Made by a program: the position numbers and the translations under genes. The notes beneath the pieces are model-generated. The model saw nothing but the letters and a program-made list of their open reading frames with translations, made no database searches and was not told the DNA's origin. Positions 56,644 through 64,000 of a stretch of DNA of 64,000 nucleotides are shown piece after piece. This DNA comes from JALYLC01 sp035696365 (GTDB lineage Bacteria > Actinomycetota > Thermoleophilia > Gaiellales > JALYLC01): contig DASRQS010000009.1 in NCBI GenBank assembly GCA_035696365.1, positions 62,001 through 126,000 of the forward strand, given 5' to 3'. The stretch's first letter is position 1; the number at the start of each line of letters is the position of its first letter.

Positions 56644-59600
56644 CTCCGTCCAGGAGGCGCGCGAAGGTGTCGATCAGCTGGGTCTGCGCGCGCGTCAGGC
56701 GCAAGCCTCCGTCGATCACCACACGGCCGTGGTCGCCGAAGGTGGCCGCGTGATACCGCGCGCTCGGCAGCTCCGCTCGGAGCAGGGCGGGCGTCGCATC
56801 GCCTGCGACGATGGCGCGTGTTCCGTCCGAGGTCGCCGCCGCGTCCACGCCGATGGCGTCGGCGATGCGCTGGAGGTGTCTGCGCAGCACGTCGTCCCGG
56901 CTCCTACCTGCGAGCAGGTCGAGTGCGACGTCGTGCAGCAGCTGCTCCTGGCGGATGCGCCGGTCGGCCTCGGCGCGGGCCTCGCGGAGGCGGCCCGCCA
57001 CGACTGCGACGACCAGCGCGACGACCGAGTAGACGAGGAAGGCGGCGATGCCGCGGCCCGTGCCGATCGAGAGCGTGTAGTAGGGACGCAGGAAGAAGAA
57101 GTTGAAGAGCAAGGCGCCGAATGCGGCCATCACGAGCGCGAGCGCTCGCCCCGAGATCGCGGCCACGAGCGGTGGCAGCAGCAGGACGAGCGCAACCGTC
57201 TCGACGCTGAGATGGTGGCGCAGCGCGAGCAGGCACACGAGCGTGGCGGCCAGTAGCGCCATGGAGCCGGCGAAGCCCTCGAAGGTGCGCCAGATCGCAT
57301 CGGTCGAGAAGCGCTCGACTGGCACTGTGCGATTGCTCGCCGCGCGCTCGACCGCGACGCCGGGCGCGCGCGCGGCGGTTGGCGCCGCGAGCACCTCGCG
57401 CGAACGCTCGGGGGCGCGCAGGGCGAGGTCGCCCGCGGCAGGTGCCCGCTCTCCCGGGGGGGGAAGGCGGTAGGGCACGCTGGTGAGCACGACGCGCTCC
57501 TCGAACAGCAGGAGCCGCTTGATGAAGAGCGCTCGCTGGTTGTGCAGGATCCGCTGCCAGCGGTGGGGGCTGATGATCTCCGGCATCACCACGACGCAGA
57601 CGGCGGTGGGATCGGCGGTGACCGCCCGGATCTCGGCCAGCAGCGGCTGGCCGAGGTCGCGATAGGGCGAGGCCACGACCTTGACCGGAACAGGCAGCGC
57701 GCGGGCCGCCCAGGCTGCCCGCGTTTGCGAGACGTCGTCCGCGCCGAGCTCGACGTGCAGCGCGAACACGTTGTCGGCGCCGAGCCCGAGCGCGTAGCCG
57801 AGCGCGTGCCGCGAGGCGGCGTTGAGCTCGGAGATCGGCAGCAGCACCGTGGTCTTCTGCTCGGCCGCCGGCGCAGGGCGCAGCCCGTGCGCATCGGCGA
57901 CCACGGGCACGTCCGCCAGCACGACGTCCTCCTCGCCCTGCAGGCGCAGGCGCAGGGCGAGCGTCGTGCGGCCGCGCAGAATGGCGACGAGCGAGCGGCG
58001 CTTGAACAGCTCGGGGACGACCAGCGTCGTCACCTCGCCGGCCGCGTGGTCGAGCTCGCGCACGTAGCGCGCGACGGTGCCCGAGACGGTGCGCTCGCGC
58101 GGCAGTGTGAGCAGCGGCGGCCCCTCGCCCGAGAACCCGCGCCAGGCCTTGGCGATGCCGCTGACGCCGGCGGGATCGGCGACGTGGATGGCCTGGAAGC
58201 GGTCGCCCGCGATCCCGCGGACGTAGCGCAGCGCCTCCGCCGTGGCGTCATCGAGCGCGCTCACGAAGAGCACGACCGGCCCGCGCACGACGGCGTAGTC
58301 GCCGCCCGGATCTCGCAGCCGGGTGCGCACGTCTGCGTAGTGGCGGCCGACTACGGTGAACCCGAGCACGAGCACCGGAATCGCGATCACGACCATCCAC
58401 GCGCCCTCGCCGAACTTCGTCGCGATCACGATGGCGCCGACGAGACAGGTGAACAGCCCGCCGGTCGCGTTGAGGCCGATCTTGTAGGCCAGCGACGAGC
58501 GCGAGCCGCCCGACACGCGGCGTCCCCAGTTGTGCCGGACCATGCCGAATTGCGAGAGCGTGAAGGCGGTGAAGACCCCCAGCAGGTAGAGGTGGATGAG
58601 GTTGTTGACATCGGCGTGGAAGCCGACGATCAGGGCCCCCGCCGCCAGCGCCAGCACGAGGATGCCGTTCGAGTAGACCAGCCGGTCGCCGAGGTTCGAG
58701 AACTGGCGAGGCACGAAGCTGTCGGCGGCGAGCAGCGCGGCCAGTCGCGGGAAGCCCTGGAAGGCCGTGTTGGCCGCTAGCGCGAGCACCCCGGCGGTCG
58801 TCGCCTGCACTGCGTAGTAGCCGAAGGACGAGCCGCCCGACGGGAACACGGCCCGCGCGATCTCCGAGAGCACCGAGACGGACCCGCTCGGCCGTGCGTC
58901 GAGCTTCCAGGCCAGGATCGAGACGCCGAGGAAGAGGATGATCGCCACCACGCCCATCCACATGAGCGTGCTGGCGGCGTTGCGTGCCTGCGGGCGCCGG
59001 AACGCCGTGACGCCGTTGGAGATCGCCTCGACGCCGGTCAGCGCGCTGCAGCCTGACGCGAAGGCGCGCAGCAGTACGACGATGCCGACCGAGGCCGCGA
59101 GCCCGGCGTGCGCCGGATCGGGCACGTGCGCGGTCGGCCAGCCGAACATCAGGCCGCGCACGAAGCCGACGGCGATCGTCGCACCGATCGCGATGATGAA
59201 GCCGTAGGTCGGCAGCGCGAACACGAAGCCCGACTCGCGCACGCCGCGCAGGTTGACGAGCACCAGCACGAGCAGCACCCCGAGACTCAGCTCGACCGCG
59301 TGCGTGGAGAGCTCGGGCACCGCCGAGGTGACCGCGAGCACGCCCGAGGCGATCGAGACCGCGGCCGTGAGCACGTAGTCGATGAGCAGCGAGGCGGCGG
59401 CGACGAGACCCGCCATCTGACCGAGGTTCTCCTTCGCCACGACGTAGGAGCCGCCGCCTTTCGGGTAGGCGAAGATCGTCTGCCGGTAGGACAGCACGAC
59501 CACGGCCAGGAGCGCTGCGATGACCGCCGAGATGGGGACGATCAGGCCACGGGAGGCGACCGACGTCGCCACGAGCACGACGAGCGCCGCCTCGGTCGCA

Positions 59601-59737
59601 TACGCGACGGACGAGAGCGGGTCCGAGGCGAAGATCGGCAGCGCGATCCAGCGCGGAAGGAGCTCGTCCTCCAGGCTCCCCATGGGCATGCGGCGGCCGA
59701 CCAGCGTGCGCTTGAAGCCGCGGCCGGATGCGTTCAT
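56579..59737 (-). CDS. KimA-like APC potassium transporter fused to KdpD-type DUF4118 and GAF-like domains
   Basis: Encodes 1052 residues. Residues 1-470 are an APC-type transporter with about 12 membrane segments; 'SDPLSSVAYATEA', 'YPKGGGSYVVAKENLGQ' and 'FASGCSALTGVEAISNG' match KimA (YdaO) of Bacillus, a potassium/proton symporter. Residues 486-760 contain two universal-stress-like units, the second ending in 'HRWQRILHNQRALFIKRLLL', again as in KimA. Residues 821-915 are a KdpD-type four-helix DUF4118, and 930-1030 a GAF-like region without any kinase domain. The last 19 residues derive from the hairpin. ATGA overlap couples it to the KdpD-type sensor fragment upstream. K+ uptake with built-in sensing is inferred. 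Confidence 0.85.
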   Translation of the reverse strand: MNASGRGFKRTLVGRRMPMGSLEDELLPRWIALPIFASDPLSSVAYATEAALVVLVATSVASRGLIVPISAVIAALLAVVVLSYRQTIFAYPKGGGSYVVAKENLGQMAGLVAAASLLIDYVLTAAVSIASGVLAVTSAVPELSTHAVELSLGVLLVLVLVNLRGVRESGFVFALPTYGFIIAIGATIAVGFVRGLMFGWPTAHVPDPAHAGLAASVGIVVLLRAFASGCSALTGVEAISNGVTAFRRPQARNAASTLMWMGVVAIILFLGVSILAWKLDARPSGSVSVLSEIARAVFPSGGSSFGYYAVQATTAGVLALAANTAFQGFPRLAALLAADSFVPRQFSNLGDRLVYSNGILVLALAAGALIVGFHADVNNLIHLYLLGVFTAFTLSQFGMVRHNWGRRVSGGSRSSLAYKIGLNATGGLFTCLVGAIVIATKFGEGAWMVVIAIPVLVLGFTVVGRHYADVRTRLRDPGGDYAVVRGPVVLFVSALDDATAEALRYVRGIAGDRFQAIHVADPAGVSGIAKAWRGFSGEGPPLLTLPRERTVSGTVARYVRELDHAAGEVTTLVVPELFKRRSLVAILRGRTTLALRLRLQGEEDVVLADVPVVADAHGLRPAPAAEQKTTVLLPISELNAASRHALGYALGLGADNVFALHVELGADDVSQTRAAWAARALPVPVKVVASPYRDLGQPLLAEIRAVTADPTAVCVVVMPEIISPHRWQRILHNQRALFIKRLLLFEERVVLTSVPYRLPPPGERAPAAGDLALRAPERSREVLAAPTAARAPGVAVERAASNRTVPVERFSTDAIWRTFEGFAGSMALLAATLVCLLALRHHLSVETVALVLLLPPLVAAISGRALALVMAAFGALLFNFFFLRPYYTLSIGTGRGIAAFLVYSVVALVVAVVAGRLREARAEADRRIRQEQLLHDVALDLLAGRSRDDVLRRHLQRIADAIGVDAAATSDGTRAIVAGDATPALLRAELPSARYHAATFGDHGRVVIDGGLRLTRAQTQLIDTFARLLDGERDIKGQTPSVPLPGHSGSGP

Positions 59738-60834
59738 CCGGCCCGATCGGAGGCATGTGCCCGGTCGTCGACGACGTGCACGTCGATGCCGGAAGTCCCG
59801 CGCAGCACGGCCTCGACCAGAGAACCGCCCAGGCGCACGCGCCAGCCCGATCGCCGGCTCTTCCCGATGACGATCTGAGTGATGTGCTGCGCTTCGGCCT
59901 CGCGGATGATCTCGGCCGCCGGGTTCTCGGCGCGGCGGCGGAGGTAGACGCCACCGAGCGAGTGGGTGAGCGCCTCGGCATCGGACAGCACGCGCGCAGT
60001 ATCGGCAGCGACCCGGCCGTCCTGGGGTTCGACGGAGAGCACGTAGAGCTCGGAGTCGCTGCGACGTGCCAGCCGCGCGCCGGTCCGGATCAGCTGGGCG
60101 TACGAGTCGCGCCGGCCGCCCGTCGCCACCAGCACGCGCTGGCTCGTTCGCACGCCCGGGACTGATTTGTCGAGCTGCGCAGCCGCCACCTCGGCGAGCT
60201 CGTGCAGGACGAGCGCACGCAAGGTGGTCAGGTTCGTGACCGTGAAGAACCCGTTGAGCGCCTGGTCGACGCGGGCGGGCTCGTACACGAGACCGCGTGC
60301 GATGCGCTCACGCAGCGACGCGGGACTCAGATCGACGAGCCTGATCTCGTCGGCCTCGTGCAGAAGGCGGTCGGGAAACGTCTCCCGCACCTCGACGCCG
60401 GTCAGCGAGCGGATGCGGCTGCCGAGGCTCTCGAGATGCTGGATGTTGACGGTCGTCCAGACGTCGATGCCGTGCGCGAGCAGGAAGTCGACGTCGTCAT
60501 AGCGCTTGGGCCGCGGCGCGTCCGGCGGATTGGTGTGCGCCAGCTCGTCGATGATCGCCACGGTGGGCGCTCGCTCGACGAGCCAGTCGACATCCGGCTC
60601 CGTCTCGGCCCGGCTGCCCGAGCCGTAATGCACGACCGGAGCGCGCTCGAGACCGCGCGCCCGCTCCTCGGTGGCGACGCGGCCATGCGGCTCGAGATAG
60701 CCGATCACGATGTCGGTGCCCTCGTGTGCGGCCAGCCGAGCGTCGCCCAGCATCTGGTAGGTCTTGCCAACGCCGGAGGCCGCGCCGAGGTAGATGCGCA
60801 GGAATCCGCGTCCTCGCTGCAGCGAAGCCGACAC
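59734..60834 (-). CDS. KdpD N-terminal sensor fragment (KdpD plus USP domains, no kinase)
   Basis: Encodes 366 residues from GTG 60834. The Walker A of the KdpD domain is 'GAASGVGKTY' (residues 17-26) and Walker B is 'AIIDELAH' (93-100); residues 10-215 form this domain and 235-355 a universal-stress-like domain ('VLVATGGRRDSY'). The DUF4118 and histidine-kinase portions of full-length KdpD are missing here and are encoded by the divergent gene at 60947, so KdpD is split in two on opposite strands. Its ATG-overlapped neighbour is the KimA-like transporter. Confidence 0.92.
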   Translation of the reverse strand: MSASLQRGRGFLRIYLGAASGVGKTYQMLGDARLAAHEGTDIVIGYLEPHGRVATEERARGLERAPVVHYGSGSRAETEPDVDWLVERAPTVAIIDELAHTNPPDAPRPKRYDDVDFLLAHGIDVWTTVNIQHLESLGSRIRSLTGVEVRETFPDRLLHEADEIRLVDLSPASLRERIARGLVYEPARVDQALNGFFTVTNLTTLRALVLHELAEVAAAQLDKSVPGVRTSQRVLVATGGRRDSYAQLIRTGARLARRSDSELYVLSVEPQDGRVAADTARVLSDAEALTHSLGGVYLRRRAENPAAEIIREAEAQHITQIVIGKSRRSGWRVRLGGSLVEAVLRGTSGIDVHVVDDRAHASDRAG

Positions 60835-60873
60835 GCTCCGAGTCTAGGCTCCGGGCAGGTGCGCAGTGGAGCG

Positions 60874-60925
60874 TCTTTAGGCCCTCTTCAGACGTTGGCC
60901 CGCGACCTTTCGGGCAGCTTCAGGC
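60874..60925. promoter_or_regulatory. Candidate KdpE-binding direct repeats
   Basis: TCTTTAGGC (60874-60882) and TCTTCAGAC (60885-60893) are spaced 11 bp start to start, the spacing typical of OmpR/PhoB-family response regulators. A third related copy, GCTTCAGGC, starts at 60917, 32 bp from the second. They occupy the 112-bp region between the divergent KdpD fragment and histidine kinase genes. Confidence 0.4.
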
Positions 60926-60946
60926 GTGCGGTGTACCGTGGTCGCC

Positions 60947-62467
60947 ATGAGCCTCCGCACGCGCACCGTGGCGGCCGTCCACAGCCGCCTGCCCGAGCTC
61001 GACGACGAGGCTGCCTGGCGCGGCGCGCTGGCAGGTGCGGCCTCGCTGTTCGCGCTGCTGGTCGCCATCGCCGTGCTCGTGCCACTGCGCGACCGGCTCG
61101 ACACCGGCTCGCTCGCCCTGGTTCTGCTGTTGCCGCCTTTGATCGCCACGAACGGCGGGCGCACGCTCTCGCTCGTGCTCGCGCTGATCAGCGCCCTGAC
61201 GTTCAATTTTCTCTTCACGCAGCCGTACTACTCGTTCCGCATCGATTCGTCTGCCAGCATCGCTGCGTTCCTCATCTACACGCTGATCGCGCTGGTGCTC
61301 GCCAACTACGTGGGCGGCTTCCGCTCCGCAAGTGCGGCCGCGAAGCGTCGCGCCCGCAGCATGGAGTTGCTGCAGTCTCTGGCGGTCGACTTGATCCGTT
61401 GCGATGATCTGCGCCCGGCACTGCGTCGTTCGCTCTCGGACTTCTGCACGGGCCTGGCCCTGCGCGGAGCCGCGCTGCACGTGACGGTACGCGACCTGGA
61501 GGTCGACGAGCAGGTCGGCCAGGCCGAGAAGGCGACGACGCTGCTCGCCCAGGTGACGTCAGAATCGGAGGAGCCCGCGCTCGTCTCGCTGCGCGCCGAC
61601 CACGGAGTGCTCGCGCTTCCGATCGCCGACAGGGGCGTCACGTTCGGGTTCGTCGCGCTGGACACCGGCCATCGCCGCGTCGACAACGAGACCACCGCGC
61701 TGCTCGAGTCATTCTGCAGCATCCTCGGCCTCGCGCTGGGACGCGCGCGCTTCGAGCACGAGGGCGTGATGCTGCGGGCGCTCGAGGAGACGGACCGCCT
61801 GCGCAGCGCGCTCCTGCAATCCGTGTCGCACGACCTGCGCACGCCGCTGACGGCCATTACCGCCTCCGCCTCGGCTTTGCGCGAGAGCGTGCCCGAGCAC
61901 GAGCGCGACGCACTGCTCGCCGGTATCGAGCAGGAGGCCCGGCGCCTGGTGCGCCTCGTCGACAACATGCTCGACCTCTCGCGCATCGAGGCCGGCGCGT
62001 TGCGCCCGAGGCGCACGCTCATGCCGGTCGACGAGCTCCTGTATGCAGCGGTCGACGATGCCGCAGCCGCGCTGGAAGGGCAGTTCGTCGACGTCGACGT
62101 CGACGGCGCGAGCGAGCTCCCGCCGGTGAGCGTGGACGAGACGATGATCCGGCAGGTGCTGGTCAACCTGCTGGAGAACGCGAGCCGCGCCGACCCGGAC
62201 GACACCATCGGCCTGTACGCCGCCCACGAGGGGACGACCCTCCGCCTCTCGGTCGTCGATCACGGCCCTGGCGTGCCTGAGGCCGAGCGCCGGCGCATCT
62301 TCGAGCCCTATTACCGCCTGCGCAAGAACCACGACGGCCGCACGGGCACGGGCCTCGGGCTGGCAATCAGCCGCGGCTACGTCGAGGCCCACGGGGGCAA
62401 GCTCCGGGTCGAGCCCACGCCCGGCGGCGGCGCGACGTTCATCGTCGAGCTGCCGCTCGCGCAGTGA
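60947..62467 (+). CDS. KdpD C-terminal part: DUF4118-GAF-histidine kinase
   Basis: Encodes 506 residues. Four hydrophobic segments (about 26-125) form a DUF4118 domain ('LALVLLLPPLIATNGGR', 'FNFLFTQPYYSF'). A GAF-like region follows (about 140-280). The kinase core has the phosphorylated His in 'SVSHDLRTPLTAI' (H295), the N box 'NLLENA', the G1 box 'DHGPGVP' and the G2 box 'GTGLGLAI'. It lacks the KdpD/USP N-terminus, which is the separate minus-strand gene. ATG 60947 is chosen over an upstream GTG. The stop overlaps the KdpE gene (GTGA). It should sense K+ or osmotic state and phosphorylate KdpE. Confidence 0.93.
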   Translation: MSLRTRTVAAVHSRLPELDDEAAWRGALAGAASLFALLVAIAVLVPLRDRLDTGSLALVLLLPPLIATNGGRTLSLVLALISALTFNFLFTQPYYSFRIDSSASIAAFLIYTLIALVLANYVGGFRSASAAAKRRARSMELLQSLAVDLIRCDDLRPALRRSLSDFCTGLALRGAALHVTVRDLEVDEQVGQAEKATTLLAQVTSESEEPALVSLRADHGVLALPIADRGVTFGFVALDTGHRRVDNETTALLESFCSILGLALGRARFEHEGVMLRALEETDRLRSALLQSVSHDLRTPLTAITASASALRESVPEHERDALLAGIEQEARRLVRLVDNMLDLSRIEAGALRPRRTLMPVDELLYAAVDDAAAALEGQFVDVDVDGASELPPVSVDETMIRQVLVNLLENASRADPDDTIGLYAAHEGTTLRLSVVDHGPGVPEAERRRIFEPYYRLRKNHDGRTGTGLGLAISRGYVEAHGGKLRVEPTPGGGATFIVELPLAQ

Positions 62468-63171
62468 AGCGCCCGCTGATCCTGCTCGTCGACGACGAGC
62501 CCGTCGTCCTGCGCGCGCTGCGGGTGGCGCTGGAGGCGCAGGACTACGTCGTCTCAGCGGTGCTGACCGGCGAGGACGCGCTCGAGCGCATCTCGAACGG
62601 CGCCTTCGATCTCGTGCTGCTCGACCTCGGCCTGCCGGGAGTGGACGGCTTCGAGGTGATCCGGCGCGTGCGCCTACTGCATCCGGGCCTGCCGATCATC
62701 GTCCTCTCCGCGCAGGGCGAGGACGCGGTCAAGGTCGAGGCGCTCGACCTCGGCGCCGACGACTACGTCTCCAAGCCGTTCTCGGTGCGCGAGCTGCTGG
62801 CTCGAGTACGCGTCGCGCTGCGCCATGCCGACGCAGCCGACGTCCGCGCCGAGTCCACCCGCCTGGAGCGCGGCGTCGTGCAACTCGACCTCGCCGAGCA
62901 CACGGCGCGCGTGCGCGGCGAGCCCGTTCAGCTGACGCGCACGCAGTTCGCGCTGCTCGCCTGCTTCGCGCGTCACCCGGGCCGGCTGCTGACCCATCGC
63001 GCGATCGTCTCCGAGGTGTGGGGCGATCCCGACGCCGCCGCCGCCGACAACCTGCGCGTGCAGATCTCGCAGTTGCGTCGCCGGATCGAGGCGGATCCCC
63101 GGCACCCGGCGCTGATCGTGACCGAGCCGGGCCTCGGCTACCGCTTCCTCGACGGCCGCAGCGACGGCTGA
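62464..63171 (+). CDS. kdpE: KdpE-type response regulator
   Basis: Encodes 235 residues from GTG 62464. The receiver domain has the acidic pair 'DDE', the phospho-acceptor D54 in 'LVLLDLGLPGVDG' and Lys in 'VSKPFSVREL'. The C-terminal winged-helix OmpR/PhoB domain includes 'QLTRTQFALLACFARHPGRLLTH' and 'TEPGLGYRF'. It is coupled to the DUF4118 kinase by a GTGA overlap. The target is probably the divergent KdpD-fragment/KimA operon; no kdpFABC ATPase genes are in the window. Confidence 0.93.
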   Translation: MKRPLILLVDDEPVVLRALRVALEAQDYVVSAVLTGEDALERISNGAFDLVLLDLGLPGVDGFEVIRRVRLLHPGLPIIVLSAQGEDAVKVEALDLGADDYVSKPFSVRELLARVRVALRHADAADVRAESTRLERGVVQLDLAEHTARVRGEPVQLTRTQFALLACFARHPGRLLTHRAIVSEVWGDPDAAAADNLRVQISQLRRRIEADPRHPALIVTEPGLGYRFLDGRSDG

Positions 63172-63213
63172 GAACGCGACGGTTTTCCTGCTTGACGCGG
63201 AGCGTAGAGCGGG

Positions 63214-64000
63214 TCAGCGCACCCAGGCCTGGTCGGCCACCAAGTCCCAGATCGGGTTGTACTGGTAGTTGCGCAGCCGCGCGGAGACGAACGCGGGCGC
63301 GTGCGAGATGACGGTCGGCACCCAGTAGGCCTGGTCGACGATCCGCCGGTCGACCTTCGCCCAGAGCGCCGAGGCGCGCTCGGGCGCGCGCAGCTGCGCC
63401 GAGGAGGCAGCGCGCATGAGCCGGTCGAGCTCGCGGTCGCACACGTAGCCGTTGGTATAGCCGCCGCTGCAGCCGAAGAACGGCGGCAGGAGCGCGGAGG
63501 GCGCCGGGTAGTCGGGCGCCCAGTCGCCGTCGGCCGAGAGCTGGAAGGTGCGGCGCTCGGCGTACGAGATCGTCGCGCCCGCGACCATATGGAGCCGCAC
63601 CCGGTACCCGAGTGAGCGCAGCACGGACGCCACGTACGCGGGGACGCCACGGGGAACGCCGAGGGAGTCGCTGACCCCCCACACGTCGACGCGCCGGCCC
63701 TGCGTGCCCGTGGCCCGCACGAGGCGCCGCGCCTGCCGCAGATCCCGCCCGCGCCATGTGCCGCCGGCGCCCGGCTGCACGGTGTACGGGCAGTACCGCC
63801 GGTAGCCGAAGAACCCTGGCGGGAGCGCCTGGCAGCTCGCCGTGGCGGCGACCGGGCCGCCGTACATCGCCGCGATGCGCCGTCGATCGATCGCGAGGTT
63901 GAGGGCCCGGCGCACCCGGACGTCGTCGAACGGCGGCGCATGCGTGTTGAGCGGCAGGAAGTCCATGACGAAGCCGGTGATCTCGTGGATCTGGGCCGGG
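63214..64000 (-). CDS. ABC transporter substrate-binding protein (family 5), partial
   Basis: Only the C-terminal about 262 residues are in the window; the gene continues beyond the right edge. 'FDDVRVRRALNLAIDRRRIAAMYGG' and 'AYWVPTVISHAPAFVSARLRNYQYNP' are typical of the SBP_bac_5 (peptide/nickel/oligopeptide-binding) family. Cys residues in 'SCQALPPGFFGYRRYCPY' suggest a disulfide. It converges on kdpE with a 42-bp gap. The ligand, probably a peptide or similar solute, is unknown. Confidence 0.88.
   Translation of the reverse strand, partial: PAQIHEITGFVMDFLPLNTHAPPFDDVRVRRALNLAIDRRRIAAMYGGPVAATASCQALPPGFFGYRRYCPYTVQPGAGGTWRGRDLRQARRLVRATGTQGRRVDVWGVSDSLGVPRGVPAYVASVLRSLGYRVRLHMVAGATISYAERRTFQLSADGDWAPDYPAPSALLPPFFGCSGGYTNGYVCDRELDRLMRAASSAQLRAPERASALWAKVDRRIVDQAYWVPTVISHAPAFVSARLRNYQYNPIWDLVADQAWVR

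Noticed and set aside
56579..63171. Complete kdpFABC-DE potassium ATPase operon
   Set aside because: Only KdpD parts, KdpE and a KimA-like symporter are present; no KdpA, KdpB or KdpC motifs were found.

Overview
The window is high-GC, densely packed bacterial DNA with many GTG, TTG and even CTG starts and many 4-bp ATGA/GTGA gene overlaps. Together with the Fur, KdpD/E, sedolisin and 'YQWLRGGKPI'-type Ig-like proteins this suggests a soil actinobacterium, perhaps class Thermoleophilia (Solirubrobacterales/Gaiellales); that placement is inference, because no rRNA or phylogenetic marker is present. I see no rRNA, tRNA, CRISPR array, prophage or intact IS element. The character is chromosomal and catabolic.

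Layout. 1-9.9 kb: the end of a semialdehyde dehydrogenase, two small cupins, a deazaflavin-type oxidoreductase, a methyltransferase, a TPR-like protein, a P-loop kinase, a four-PAS diguanylate cyclase overlapping the gene of a large secreted protein, a pRiA4b ORF-3-like protein and a Fur-family regulator. 9.9-23.8 kb: thirteen consecutive minus-strand genes, mostly overlapping, for uptake and breakdown of a sugar or sugar acid. They comprise an Ldh2-type dehydrogenase, two SDRs, an ABC importer without an ATPase, an enolase-superfamily dehydratase, a 2-oxoacid dehydrogenase E1/E2 without E3, a 2-hydroxyacid dehydrogenase, an epimerase and a CocE-type hydrolase. A GntR gene (23.9-24.6 kb) and a tandem palindromic operator sit at its head, and an SDR plus an M24 peptidase diverge from it. 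26.8-30.2 kb: a zinc-type ABC importer in which one permease is fused in frame to the lipoprotein binding protein. 30.4-44.0 kb: an ankyrin protein, an IolE-like isomerase plus a class I aldolase, an esterase, an SDR, a Baeyer-Villiger monooxygenase, and a minus-strand inositol operon (iolC-iolB-iolD-idh) that ends in a secreted dimethylformamidase-like protein. 44.0-48.1 kb: a small secreted protein, a sedolisin protease, a DapB-like reductase that has lost its catalytic His pair, and a VOC protein. 48.2-53.4 kb: a LysR regulator and a cupin-plus-molybdenum-hydroxylase operon; a near-identical inverted repeat lies in both control regions. 53.4-56.6 kb: ROK kinase, bicupin and two methyltransferases. 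56.6-63.2 kb: a potassium-sensing and transport locus with a split KdpD, a KdpE regulator, and a KimA-like transporter fused to KdpD-type membrane and GAF-like domains. The window ends inside a peptide-type ABC binding protein.

The features I find most unusual are the KimA/split-KdpD locus, the permease-lipoprotein fusion with an internal lipobox, the 74-bp near-perfect hairpin that encodes one gene's end and the next gene's start, the dispersed GGGTCAGACCC palindromes, and the shared LysR-type operators. All functions are read from motifs and context; no database search was possible.
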